A stretch of 64,000 nucleotides of DNA from contig JADKKE010000016.1 of the NCBI GenBank assembly GCA_016720655.1, positions 1 through 64,000 of the forward strand, read 5' to 3'. A model generated the notes under the pieces. It saw only the letters and a program-made list of their open reading frames with translations. It was not told the origin of the DNA and did not search any database. The translations under genes and the position numbers were made by a program. The number at the start of each line of letters is the position of its first letter. Positions within the stretch are counted from its first letter, which is position 1. Below, in pieces: positions 29,389 through 38,960 of this stretch. The DNA is from Bacteroidota bacterium. GTDB lineage: Bacteria > Bacteroidota > Bacteroidia > AKYH767-A > 2013-40CM-41-45.

Positions 29389-30315
29389 TCAACGAATGGT
29401 TGATTCCCCAAAGAACTGGTAGTTCCAAAATTTCTTCAAAGAAAAGAAATAGGCATTTCTTTTTACTGATTGCGAAGGAATAATTATTGACAGCAAGGTA
29501 AAAACAAACAATCGTGAGAGAATGTGTAAAAAGATCAGGATTGATGTAATGCCGGCTGTAAGCCAAATAGAATGCTTTTTCATATACTTCACTTTACTCA
29601 GCAATTGATTTGCAATCACTACATGCAAATTTTTCGAAGAACTTTTCCCGGAATGATGAACGATCGTTGCGCCGGATACATAGTGAATCCTCCCTCCTGC
29701 TTTTTTTATTCTGTAGCAAAAATCAGTATCATCCATCCAAAACAAATCAGGATCGAGTCCGCCAATACTCCGGTAAACTGTTTTCCGGAAGGCCAATGCA
29801 GCACCGGAGGCGGCTTCCGGATTAAAATCCTTTTGGTAGTCGGCAGTAGCGTAGGAATTCAAACGAAAGAGCTGATGGAGGTAAAAAGTTTCAAGGAAAA
29901 TACTGAATACACCTGGTAATTTCCATGCAGAAGGCTGTAAAGTAAGGTCTGAATTGAGTAATCGCGGTGCAACAACATCCAAATTTCCGGAAACCTTCAA
30001 TCGATTCATGAGCATTTGCAATGCTCCTTCTTTCACTTCCGTATCCGGATTCAACAATAAGATGCAATCGGCATTACAAATTTCCATTCCCTGATTATTC
30101 GCTTCTGAAAAACCTGCATTGCTTGTATTGGCAATCCACTTAACTGATGGATATACAGAACGAATAAAATCTTCACTGCCATCAGAGGAGGCATTGTCCA
30201 CAACAATTATTTCAACATCTTCATTTTTTATGGATTCATAAATCGAACGGATGCAATTTTTCAGCAATTCTCTGACATTGTAATTCACAATGATCACACT
30301 TAGTTGCGGCTGCAT
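29389..30315 (-). CDS. family 2 glycosyltransferase (rhamnosyltransferase-like)
   Basis: 308 residues. LSVIIVNYNVRELLKNCI, VDNASSDGSEDFI, LLNPDTEVKEGAL and FWMDDTDFCYRIKKAGG follow the pattern of WbbL-like rhamnosyltransferases. A C-terminal hydrophobic segment (TAGITSILIFLHILSRLFVF) may hold it at the membrane. Donor identity is not determinable. Confidence 0.84.
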   Translation of the reverse strand: MQPQLSVIIVNYNVRELLKNCIRSIYESIKNEDVEIIVVDNASSDGSEDFIRSVYPSVKWIANTSNAGFSEANNQGMEICNADCILLLNPDTEVKEGALQMLMNRLKVSGNLDVVAPRLLNSDLTLQPSAWKLPGVFSIFLETFYLHQLFRLNSYATADYQKDFNPEAASGAALAFRKTVYRSIGGLDPDLFWMDDTDFCYRIKKAGGRIHYVSGATIVHHSGKSSSKNLHVVIANQLLSKVKYMKKHSIWLTAGITSILIFLHILSRLFVFTLLSIIIPSQSVKRNAYFFSLKKFWNYQFFGESTIR

Positions 30316-30328
30316 AGATAGGATGTGG

Positions 30329-31294
30329 CTATTGGAAACTACGATAAATACGAAGAACTAAATATACCGGAATAAAAAATGGCAAAAGAATACAGAAAAA
30401 CAAATATTTCAGAAAACCATTTCGCTTTACGATGAGGTGATCCAGCATCCGAAACAGAACTCTTCGTTTTTTATTCAACAATGCATTGCACAATTCTTCT
30501 TCCATTCTAACGATTGTGTATAGAGAATCCAAAAGAGAATTCGTCAGGGGTTTGAATTGCATCAGCAAAACTGCCAGATAATGCGATCGCATGCCACTGG
30601 CGTCCCTGCTCAGGCTACCTTCGTGGTATCTGACAAGTGCTGAAGTTTTTTCGACTTTACAGTATTTAAAATTACGGATAAACGGAGCCATTCGCAGCCA
30701 CAATTCCCAATCTTCGAGCTGCTTCAAATTTTCATCAAAAAAACCTGATTTATCCAATACACTTTTGCGAATCAAGGGTGAATTGATCACGAAAATATTT
30801 TTACGCAATAGTATTGGATACAAACTTTTACCTGTACCATCGTGGCCATTTTTACCGGCATCCGACAAATCCATTATTTGCTTTCTTGTTTCCTCTGGAA
30901 AATCAGAAGTGAAATATTTCACTGCTCCGTAGACCAGATCAATCTCCGGTTCTGCATCCAATACAGAAACGTGCTCTTTCAGTTTGTCGTGTGCAAGTCG
31001 ATCATCCGCATCAAGAAACTGGATGTATTTTCCGGTCGCAACTTTCAATCCTACATTTCTTGCTGCTGAAGGTCCGGTATTCTCTGCTTCAAAGTACCGG
31101 AATCGATTGTCACTTTTCAAAAAGCTGTCGACTGCTGATTTTGTATCCCGGAACGCACCATTATTTACCAAAATACATTCCCAATCCGAATAACTCTGGT
31201 CAATTAATGACTTGCAGGTCTCCGGTAGAAACGACCCATAATTGTAACAAGGGATGATGATAGTCACAACAGGGTTGATACGTGGCTCAGCCAT
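30329..31294 (-). CDS. family 2 glycosyltransferase
   Basis: 321 residues. VTIIIPCYNYGSFLPETCKSL begins a GT-A domain; the metal-binding motif is FLDADDRLA, and QLEDWELWLRMA is the acceptor-side motif. In the nucleotide-binding strand the usual DDGS is replaced by NNGA, a non-consensus sequence that could affect donor choice. A hydrophobic C-terminal helix (YLFFCILLPFFIPVYLVLRI) follows. Confidence 0.83.
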   Translation of the reverse strand: MAEPRINPVVTIIIPCYNYGSFLPETCKSLIDQSYSDWECILVNNGAFRDTKSAVDSFLKSDNRFRYFEAENTGPSAARNVGLKVATGKYIQFLDADDRLAHDKLKEHVSVLDAEPEIDLVYGAVKYFTSDFPEETRKQIMDLSDAGKNGHDGTGKSLYPILLRKNIFVINSPLIRKSVLDKSGFFDENLKQLEDWELWLRMAPFIRNFKYCKVEKTSALVRYHEGSLSRDASGMRSHYLAVLLMQFKPLTNSLLDSLYTIVRMEEELCNALLNKKRRVLFRMLDHLIVKRNGFLKYLFFCILLPFFIPVYLVLRIYRSFQ

Positions 31295-31303
31295 TGTACG
31301 ATA

Positions 31304-32059
31304 TTAGACAAGTTTCATGAACCTCGCAATCCTGTACCACTTACTTTGTAGAATTATGTTCAATGACTTAGCACTTTGAATTACTTTTTCTGGAAAATAT
31401 CGGGACTGAACTATTTCTCTTTCTTTTAACCGCAATTCAACATTCCGGGGATCTGAACTGAATCCATCCAGACTAAAGACTGCAACACTCACTCCACTAT
31501 GCCGGGTGGTAACTTTATTTACGATCACCGCTTTTAGAAAAAAATCATAATCGGCAACCATTTTCAATGATTCATCATATTTTCCCAGGCGTGTGAAGAG
31601 GTCCCTTTTAATAAAAGAAACAGGATGCCAAAGTGTATCCGCGATCATGTGATGAAAACTTAGCTCGGCAGGCATTTTACCAAGCCTTTCCTTTCCCTGC
31701 TGATCACGAATAATCATGTTTCCATACACAATATCCTCCGTGGGTTTCGATTCAAATATTCTTTGCAAGACATTACTCTGGACCAGAGAATCTCCGCTGT
31801 TGAGAAATAAACAATACTCTCCACCAGCCTGTTCGAGTCCTTTATTTTGAGCATGGTATATCCCGCGATCCGGTTCGGAAACCCAGAAATGAATTCTATT
31901 TTCATGTGAACGGATCAGATCCACACTGCCATCTGTTGATCCTCCATCAACCACAATAAATTCAAAGTCAGAAAAAGTTTGCGCAAAGACACTATCCAAA
32001 GTCTTTTGCAATCCTTCACGATTATTAAAGCAAATTGTTATGATTGATAATTTTGTCAA
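31304..32059 (-). CDS. family 2 glycosyltransferase (WcaA/WcaE-like)
   Basis: 251 residues, a minimal GT-A enzyme: KLSIITICFNNREGLQ, VVDGGSTDGSVDLI, EPDRGIYHAQNKGL, FLNSGDSL. The SEPDRGIYDA-type motif is typical of colanic-acid-type glycosyltransferases. Tightly packed with its neighbours: 9 bases before the next start, 2 bases after the previous stop. Confidence 0.86.
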   Translation of the reverse strand: MTKLSIITICFNNREGLQKTLDSVFAQTFSDFEFIVVDGGSTDGSVDLIRSHENRIHFWVSEPDRGIYHAQNKGLEQAGGEYCLFLNSGDSLVQSNVLQRIFESKPTEDIVYGNMIIRDQQGKERLGKMPAELSFHHMIADTLWHPVSFIKRDLFTRLGKYDESLKMVADYDFFLKAVIVNKVTTRHSGVSVAVFSLDGFSSDPRNVELRLKEREIVQSRYFPEKVIQSAKSLNIILQSKWYRIARFMKLV

Positions 32060-32061
32060 AA

Positions 32062-33344
32062 CTATTCTGTGTAGATTTGATTATAAACCCGGATATATTT
32101 ATCCGCAACGACTGTATCAGCCATTTGTTTATTTATGGATTTACTGATTTCATTTCGGTCATAATTTTCCGGATGATCCAAAACATATTGAATGGCATCG
32201 GCCAGAGATTCGGTTCGACCGGGTTCCGCTAATTTTCCGTTCGAAGGAACAAGCAATTCCAGTATTCCTCAATATCCAAATGCAGCAACAGGAGTGCCAC
32301 AAAGAGTGACTCACAAATTGTATTGGGGAGATTTTCCGCCTGTGAAGGTAAAACAAACAAATCAGCTGCGGAATATACTTTTGCCATTTCTATTTCATTT
32401 CGGATATAGCCCAAATGCCGGATTCCGGAAAGCTCTTCCTCTTTCAATTCGTTGCCCGCGGAACAGACAAGCACATCTTCACGATTGAGGGTTTGCAAAG
32501 CATTCAGCAAATTCTTTAATCCTTTGCGTTGGTTATCGATATGATGGGAAATGAATAAAATGATCTTTTTATCATTCGGAAGTCCCAGTTCATTTCTTAT
32601 CCCCGACTTTTCTTGTGGATAAAAGACTTTTGGATCCAGTGGATTAGGGATGACACTATGTTTGAAACGTTCAAACAATCTGCTCTTCATGGAAAGGTTT
32701 CCCAGCCATTGGGAGGGACTGACAATGTGCAGTTGATTATTGGGAATATTTTTCAAGGATTTTATTTTATCCTTTAACATCACACATCCAAAATTCTCAT
32801 CTATTGTATTTTCCAATTGTGGACAGAGCGCGCAATCATTCTGAAATTTTTGGCATTCATCTGAATGATGGCATCCCCCGGTGAATGGATTCATATCGTG
32901 AAGTGTCCACACAAGCTTATGTTTCATTCCGGGGAAAAATGAATTGAAATCAAGGTAGCCCTCACTCACCCAATGCAAATGAACGATGTCTGCATCCCGA
33001 ACCAGAGGATGATTTTGCAAGTGATAAGGAGAAACTGCAAAACTGAAATTTTCGAAACCGTCCGGCCGGTTCTTCAGATGCTTGTTTGCCATCCGTACAT
33101 CTCGGGGAGGAAGAATGCCGGAATATTTTAAGGCTTTTCGAACGGTATCGATACCTTTTGCAAGGAAAGGAATTCCGGCTCCTTCTGATGCCTGATATCG
33201 GGAATGAAAAGGAACATCCGTAGTGAATTTATAAAGTGTAAGCAAATGAGATTGAATACCAGCGTTCAGCAAGGACAAATGCAAACGTCTGCAGGCCATA
33301 CCCGCACCGCCAAGATCACTTGTACTCAGGTGAACAACTTTCAT
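32062..33344 (-). CDS. family 4 glycosyltransferase, frame broken near its 3' end
   Basis: MKVVHLSTSDLGGAGMACRRL opens a GT-B protein of ~427 residues. LHWVSEGYLDFNSFF, HDMNPFTGGCHHS and FVLPSQAENLPNTICESL (EX7E region) are intact. At ~32295 the frame shifts: one missing G restores VGTPVAAF. Near 32270-32280 an extra and a missing base are needed to read FDIGGI-type sequence into LVPSNGKLAEPGR, where otherwise a TGA stands. The tail (LADAIQYVLDHPENYDR to QIYTE) is intact. Three close single-base changes at G runs look like sequence errors; a real null allele is the alternative. Confidence 0.75.
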
Positions 33345-34337
33345 TTAATTAAAAAATCTTTTAACTTCAGAAGTGAATTGCCATAAATCCCAATCACGGA
33401 CAAGATATCTTGGCACCTGAAAAGGATCTGTTCGTGAAGGAGTAATGTAAGGATAGTTAGCAGCGACAAGATTTAGCCCAAGTTCCTTGCACAATTTCAT
33501 TGTCTTTGAAGTATAATCCAATTTTGTACCGAAAGGATATGAAAAATGATCAATGAACTTTCCTGTATTCGCTTCGAGCAATTGGACAGACTGTTCAATC
33601 TCTGATCTTTGTTCATCGTGAGAAAGTACAGCAAGCGAAGGATGGTTGTGTGTATGCGCTCCCAGTGTTGCAATTTTCGAAGCAGTCAGTTGCTTTACCT
33701 GATTCCAGTTCATGGAACGATGAGAAACCCGGGGTTCGGTTTTTCCCACCTGCTCTGACAATTCCCGGAGACTTGCTTTTCTTTCTTCCGGAGCGCTTGA
33801 ACGGAGAAGTGGTAGTAAATCGGAATAGATTAATTCTCTTTGCCTACCATCTGTTGTTGATGCCAGCGTAATTCCTTTGACTTTTATTTTAATTTCCGAT
33901 CTGACATTTGGATTCAGTAAAAGCATTCGTTCCAGTTCATCCCACCAGAATTCATCCGGAGTTCCAATGTTTCCGGTGCAGATGTAAAAGAGTGCTTCAA
34001 CATTGAGTCTCTCAAGAATCGGAACTGCATTTAAAATATTGTCTTCATAACCATCGTCAAATGTGATTACAATACTGCCGTTTTTGAATTTCTTATGATT
34101 GAGGATATTGTATTTCCATTCTTCAATGCTGAGAATAGTATAATTCTCTCTGAGAAAATTGATTTGCTTTTCAAAATTTTCAGGTCGTACACACAATTGT
34201 TGCGGATCGTGCAAATAATCGGCTACACGATGGTAGAGCAACACTGCACAACTGCCATACATCCGGGTTTCCAGTTGCTTCCTGAAATTCTTCGCAAGGG
34301 AAGCTGCTTTATGCTTTGTGTTCCAGATTAATTGCAT
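33345..34337 (-). CDS. polysaccharide deacetylase (CE4/NodB family)
   Basis: NodB motifs are in order: IVITFDDGYEDNI (catalytic Asp, metal Asp), LGAHTHNHPSLAVLSHDEQ (metal His pair) and HFSYPFGTKLDYT. I start it at the ATG at 34337 (MQLIWNTKHKA), giving ~330 residues. An upstream start at 34400 would overlap the methyltransferase gene by over 90 bases. No clear signal peptide. Likely role: N-deacetylation of a GlcNAc- or ManNAc-type residue in the glycan. Confidence 0.82.
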   Translation of the reverse strand: MQLIWNTKHKAASLAKNFRKQLETRMYGSCAVLLYHRVADYLHDPQQLCVRPENFEKQINFLRENYTILSIEEWKYNILNHKKFKNGSIVITFDDGYEDNILNAVPILERLNVEALFYICTGNIGTPDEFWWDELERMLLLNPNVRSEIKIKVKGITLASTTDGRQRELIYSDLLPLLRSSAPEERKASLRELSEQVGKTEPRVSHRSMNWNQVKQLTASKIATLGAHTHNHPSLAVLSHDEQRSEIEQSVQLLEANTGKFIDHFSYPFGTKLDYTSKTMKLCKELGLNLVAANYPYITPSRTDPFQVPRYLVRDWDLWQFTSEVKRFFN

Positions 34338-35105
34338 GAATGTCAAGTTGAATATCCATGCCGGCAGACACAGGTAGATGAAGAAATGGTTGTTTGCCAA
34401 TTCCGTTAAGTGAGTGAATGGTATAACGAAATCCGGCCTTTGTCAGAATCTGAAGTAAGTGATCCAGGTGTTGGACATTCCCGGCCCATGAATGGTATTC
34501 GAGATAAATATTTTTTACTTTTTTTAATTGTGCTTCACAATCCGGGATCACATCAATTTCTGCACCTTCAATATCGATCTTTAACAAGTCAACAGTTTTC
34601 TCCTTTGCTAATAGATCTGCCAGTCTCACACTCTTTACCTGGCTTTTCTTTCCTTCGAAATAAACAGAGCCACCGTCCGCACCTTCTGCTCCAAAACTCT
34701 ATTCCCTGGTCATTTGTCCAAACTGCTGCTTCAACTAATTCTACGCCCTGAATTTTATTATTCTCAATGTTTTGTCTGGAGACAGGAAAACACTTTGGGA
34801 TCGGGTTCAAAAGCGACGATTCGCGCATTTGGAAATTTCGACTTCATGTACAAACTCACAATTCCAACATTGGCCCCACAATCAAAAATCCGGGGTTGGT
34901 CATTTGTAGATTTGAATAACAATCTTTCTTCTTCCATGATCTCCAGAAGCTGATAGGCTACTGAAAGATAATCTGTCATCTGAATTCGATAGACACGGAA
35001 GGTGATTTCCTGTGCTGTATACCGAGGAAATTTATGTGCATCGCGGATGAGCCGACTCATTTCATCCGGGAATAAATAATTTTTAAGGGTTCGAAAAGGA
35101 TTCAT
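34309..35105 (-). CDS. FkbM-family methyltransferase, two frame breaks
   Basis: The repaired protein is ~265 residues. The SAM site IFDCGANVGIVSLYMK and IVAFEPDPKVFSC are in the first frame. NIENNKIQGVELVEAAVWT is in the second. VRLADLLAKEKTVDLLKIDIEGAE (FkbM motif LKIDIEGAE) is in the third. An extra base in the run at 34770-34773 and another near 34690 cause the breaks; removing them gives CLQTNIENN and FWSEGADGG. O-methylation of a sugar residue is the usual role in such clusters. Both lesions fit single-base errors. Confidence 0.75.
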
Positions 35106-36052
35106 CTGAACAGGATATCGTGAATAAATTTCGGCAAATTCTCCCGTATTGTATTCAATAATTTAACTTTTCTTGAACTGCTATGCAAAAAACGGTCTTT
35201 GATAAAGTTCCTCCAGTCCTGAAATGCGATTGGGCTCTCGGTCACATTATCATTCATCTTGCTGACCGCAGTGTGCGCCAACACAAGGTCCGCATTGTAA
35301 TCTGCCATGCGTTCATGAGTACCATCTGAAGAAAAGCCCATGTGTTTCACCATCGATACCGGAGGAAAAACACTCAGACCCTGGTGTAAAATAGAAGTTG
35401 CTGTCCACCGAATCGCCCAGCTGTCAATTTTTCCATCAATAAATGATTGTAACATGGGTTCAAAATATTTCAAATTTCTAAAGCCATTAAAAGCTGACAT
35501 TCTCTTTGTAGCGATTAATTTCTCCTGCAGATTTTTTGCATCGTATTCAAACAAATCCCATGAGCGCTTGAATGTTCCCCAGGCAATACTGTCAGGATAA
35601 CGGAGGAAAAATGTTTCATTATTAAAATCACTCCGTGTAAAATACGTCCAAGCACCAACGGCAAATACTTTTGAATTCGATTCATAGTGATTCAATGAAT
35701 CATTCATGTATTGCAGGAAGAATGCAGAAAGCAAAATGTCATCTTCAATCACTATTACTTTTTCATGTTTTGATAAAACCATGCTCACTCCTTCAATAAC
35801 CGATTTTGCAAGTCCATTATTTTCCGGAGCTTCAATAATGGTGATGGATTTGCACCAATTTTTTTCCCGAAGGATTGTACGCACTTCCCGGATTTTTTCC
35901 TGCTGAATTGTTGTTGCATCCGGTTTGGGACCATCAGAAAAAACGATCATATCTGTCTGCATAGCGATCGTATTTTTAGCCAGACTTTCAAGAGTCTGTC
36001 TGAGTAAATCCGGACGATTATACGTGAACAAAACAAGCGGAATCGTTTTCAT
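35102..36052 (-). CDS. GT-A type glycosyltransferase
   Basis: ~316 residues from the ATG at 36052 (MKTIPLVLFTYNRPDLL). VIVIEDDILLSAFFLQYMN holds the EDD metal motif. The layout resembles GNT-I-like and related Bacteroidota glycosyltransferases. The reading frame is open 12 codons further upstream, but that part overlaps the methyltransferase gene and is not needed. Four-base overlap with the downstream FkbM gene. Confidence 0.78.
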   Translation of the reverse strand: MKTIPLVLFTYNRPDLLRQTLESLAKNTIAMQTDMIVFSDGPKPDATTIQQEKIREVRTILREKNWCKSITIIEAPENNGLAKSVIEGVSMVLSKHEKVIVIEDDILLSAFFLQYMNDSLNHYESNSKVFAVGAWTYFTRSDFNNETFFLRYPDSIAWGTFKRSWDLFEYDAKNLQEKLIATKRMSAFNGFRNLKYFEPMLQSFIDGKIDSWAIRWTATSILHQGLSVFPPVSMVKHMGFSSDGTHERMADYNADLVLAHTAVSKMNDNVTESPIAFQDWRNFIKDRFLHSSSRKVKLLNTIRENLPKFIHDILFR

Positions 36053-36777
36053 CGAATTTTCCTCCACACAGTTGTACAGGAAAACCATTCACCAAAAGGA
36101 ACCGGAGCCATTCCATCGACAAGCACTTCGAATTTTTTTTCGATCAAGTCATCCATCTTTTCATGATAATGGACTCTTTCAGAATTATCGAGAATCAATA
36201 TGCCACCAATTTTCACTTTTGAAATTGAATGATACAAACAGGAAGGCCGTGCTCGTCCGTCTACAAGGACAAGATCAAAGTAACCATCAGTGTAATCCTC
36301 AATTGCCTTTGCATAATTTTCAAAACGAAATTCTTTCGATTGCGCATCGCTCGACAGATAAAGCAATGGATCAGCACTCGAACCGCTTGTGTGATTTGAT
36401 TCAGCAGAAATAAAGCGTCCTTCTCAGTGAAGTACATTTTTATCAATCAGAATCAGACTAAGCTTTTGGAACCAGTCTTTATCATGTTCAACAGTAACCA
36501 GCTCAGCTACTCTTTTTGCAAAAAATAAAGTGGAACCACCGCCACCATATTCAAACACCCGCATGTCTTTGCGGAGATAATTTTTCAGAAAATCAATTAC
36601 AGGATAAGTCAACCAAACCATTTCCCGGCTGACTGAATTTCTTTTGCTACCCTGATCGATTATCCATCTGAAAAAATATTTCCAGAGAGAACGAACAGGA
36701 ACCATGGGTCGGGCAATTGTCCTGCTCCTTTTAATTTCGGCGCGAAATTGATACAGTTGATGACGAAATGAGCTCAA
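36049..36777 (-). CDS. class I SAM-dependent methyltransferase interrupted by an in-frame TGA
   Basis: Both halves are in the same frame, separated only by TGA at 36424-36426. The N-terminal half has the SAM-binding motif RVFEYGGGGSTLFFA and VTVEHDKDWF. The C-terminal half has FDLVLVDGRARPSCLY and GGILILDNSERVHYHE, normal strands 4 and 5 of the fold. Without the stop the protein is ~242 residues. The sequence after the stop (EGRFISAESNHTS) reads on as coding. This differs from the indel lesions elsewhere: a substitution error, a real nonsense mutation or, less likely, recoding. TGA is the normal stop of several genes here. Confidence 0.7.
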
Positions 36778-38045
36778 TGGTTCCGGAGCTTAAAAGTGTG
36801 ATCGATATAAAAACTTCCTTGTCCATCAGGCAATAATTTTCCTGTTCCAAAAAAATCACCATGTTCCACGTGAAAGTTTCCTGCATTGCCAATCCAATCG
36901 GCCACATCATTGTTTACAGTTCCATACAATGTGAAGGAATAAAGTCCGTGACGCAAGGGCAAACGGGGAATAGAAATTTCTATCGTTGCTTTTGAGCCAC
37001 TCATCTCAGGGAATAGTGTTCCGGTTGTTTCATTGTTCAGGTTGGTAATCCGTTGTCCCATTTCATCGTCGATGCCCACAGCAATATGAATATTTCGCAG
37101 GTCAGGAATTGTTGTGTTCTTTTCAATTTCAAGACATAATTTTCCCGGCTTACCACTTTGCAGAGAACTTAACTGTTGGTCATCCGAATCCTTTAAAGAG
37201 AATGAAGTGAAACGAAATGCGGCATTTCCGCTACGGTCTTTTCTGCTGGCAAGATCGATGGAATTAACATCGGCTGTAGAGCGTAAATAAGTAGAGATTA
37301 CGTGTTCCGCTTCGCCCATTATTTCAAGCCGGCCTTTGTTCAGGTAAATCGCTTTGCTGCACAAATTTTGAATCGCTGCCATGTTGTGGCTCACGAATAA
37401 AATTGTTCTTCCCGAACTTGCCACATCCTTCATTTTGCCCAAACACTTCTTTTGAAATTCTGCATCACCCACAGCGAGTACTTCATCAACGACAAGAATT
37501 TCCGGTTCGAGGTGTGCGGCGACAGCAAAAGCCAGTCGAACATACATTCCGGAGGAATATCTTTTTACCGGTGTATCGAGGAATCTTTCCACCTCTGCAA
37601 AGGCAACTATTTCATCGAACTTTCGCTGAATTTCTGATTTACTCATACCGAGAATAGAGCCGTTCAGAAAAATATTTTCTCTTCCGGTAAGTTCAGGATG
37701 GAATCCGGTACCCACTTCAAGCAAACTGGCTACCCGGCCTTTGATGGAAACTCTTCCTTCAGTTACTTCAGTAATTCTACTCAGTATTTTCAGGAGCGTG
37801 GATTTGCCGGCGCCATTCCTGCCTATGATTCCAATTCGATCACCCTGATTGATTTCGAAGGACACATCCTTGAATGCATAGAATTCTTCCTTCTTTGCAA
37901 ATGTACCGACACCTTCCGCATTCATCTTTGATGATTTCCGAAACGCATTAGAAATAACATCACGGAGCGCGACATAGGGTTCTGATGCCCGATGACTCAG
38001 GATATATTTTTTACTCAGATGTTCAACGCGTATGGCTACACTCAT
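36774..38045 (-). CDS. wzt: polysaccharide ABC exporter ATPase with C-terminal carbohydrate-binding domain
   Basis: Start at the ATG at 38045 (MSVAIRVEHLSKKY); the frame is open further upstream, but that part would overlap the permease gene. Walker A IGRNGAGKSTLLKIL, signature YSSGMYVRLAFAVAA, Walker B EILVVDEVLAVGD and switch HN in FVSHNMA are present. After residue ~260 comes a beta-rich domain (LCLEIEKNTTIPDLRNIHIAV to FYIDHTFKLRN) typical of Wzt proteins that recognise the chain terminus of the glycan. It powers export of the completed lipid-linked polysaccharide with the adjacent permease. Confidence 0.9.
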   Translation of the reverse strand: MSVAIRVEHLSKKYILSHRASEPYVALRDVISNAFRKSSKMNAEGVGTFAKKEEFYAFKDVSFEINQGDRIGIIGRNGAGKSTLLKILSRITEVTEGRVSIKGRVASLLEVGTGFHPELTGRENIFLNGSILGMSKSEIQRKFDEIVAFAEVERFLDTPVKRYSSGMYVRLAFAVAAHLEPEILVVDEVLAVGDAEFQKKCLGKMKDVASSGRTILFVSHNMAAIQNLCSKAIYLNKGRLEIMGEAEHVISTYLRSTADVNSIDLASRKDRSGNAAFRFTSFSLKDSDDQQLSSLQSGKPGKLCLEIEKNTTIPDLRNIHIAVGIDDEMGQRITNLNNETTGTLFPEMSGSKATIEISIPRLPLRHGLYSFTLYGTVNNDVADWIGNAGNFHVEHGDFFGTGKLLPDGQGSFYIDHTFKLRNH

Positions 38046-38055
38046 GATTGATGCA

Positions 38056-38886
38056 TCAAATGATATCGGCGAAGCTTCTTTCCATTTTCCTGAAAAAATA
38101 TATTCCATAAATGAAGAGAACAAGGGAAAGAACAACAGAAATTGTTAGTCCAGTAAAATTTAGCGGACAATTTCCCCCGAAAATGCACCAACGGAATCCA
38201 TCGATGACACCAACCATCGGATTCAGGTAATACAAGATGCGGAGTTTTTCGGGAATCACAGCACTGGTGAACCCGACAGGGGAAACATACAATCCGAACT
38301 GTACTATAAAGGGAACGACATAACGGAAGTCGCGGTACTTTACATTCAATGCAGCGATCCAGAATCCTGCGCCGAGGGTTACAAAAATTGCAAGCAAAAG
38401 AAATACAGGTAAGAAGAGAATCTGCGGACCCGGAACGAAACGGTACCAAATCATCAGCACAATTAATATCCCGAGAGAAATACAGAAATCGATAAGTGCA
38501 ACAATCACAGAGCTGGCGGGAATGATGAGTCTTGGAAAATATACTTTGCTGAGCATTGAACTATTTGCAACAAGTGAATTACTTGCTTCCGAAAATGCAT
38601 TTGCAAAAAATTGCCAGGGCAACATTCCCGCGCAAACCAATAGAACGTATGGCACTCCCCCATCCGGTAATTTTGCAAGCTTACCGAAGATGATGGTAAA
38701 GATTACCATTGTTACCAGCGGCCGGATAATGCTCCATGCAATTCCGATTGCCGTTTGTTTGTATCGGACAAGAATATCGCGCCAGGAAAGGAAATAAAAC
38801 AATCCGCGAAACTTCCAGAGATCTTTCCAGTAATTCGCCACACTCCGCTTGTGTTCTAGGACGATGTCGAATTCCTGTTCACTCAT
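38056..38886 (-). CDS. wzm: polysaccharide ABC exporter permease
   Basis: 276 residues, ABC-2 type permease with six hydrophobic segments. Motifs: WRDILVRYKQTAIGIAWSII, GMLPWQFFANAFSEASNSLV, LYYLNPMVGVIDGFRWCIFG. It is the first gene of the minus-strand polysaccharide cluster and lies 10 bases upstream of wzt. Inner-membrane channel for undecaprenyl-linked glycan. Confidence 0.92.
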   Translation of the reverse strand: MSEQEFDIVLEHKRSVANYWKDLWKFRGLFYFLSWRDILVRYKQTAIGIAWSIIRPLVTMVIFTIIFGKLAKLPDGGVPYVLLVCAGMLPWQFFANAFSEASNSLVANSSMLSKVYFPRLIIPASSVIVALIDFCISLGILIVLMIWYRFVPGPQILFLPVFLLLAIFVTLGAGFWIAALNVKYRDFRYVVPFIVQFGLYVSPVGFTSAVIPEKLRILYYLNPMVGVIDGFRWCIFGGNCPLNFTGLTISVVLSLVLFIYGIYFFRKMERSFADII

Positions 38887-38960
38887 GGTTCTGAATGGGT
38901 ATAAAATTGAAAATGCTGATGCGATCTTCTCCCATCAAATTCTCACAAAATGGATATACC

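Noticed and set aside
36424..36426. Selenocysteine codon in the methyltransferase
   Set aside because: The family has no known catalytic selenocysteine or cysteine at this place, and no SECIS-like hairpin stands out after the TGA.
36049..36777. Alternative genetic code with TGA as a sense codon
   Set aside because: TGA ends several intact genes in the window (for example batA and the first T9SS gene), so it is a working stop codon. Most other lesions are indels.
19419..38886. Recently acquired genomic island
   Set aside because: The cluster is diverse in glycosyltransferases, as usual, but no integrase, transposase, attachment repeats or tRNA border is visible, so transfer cannot be supported from the sequence alone.
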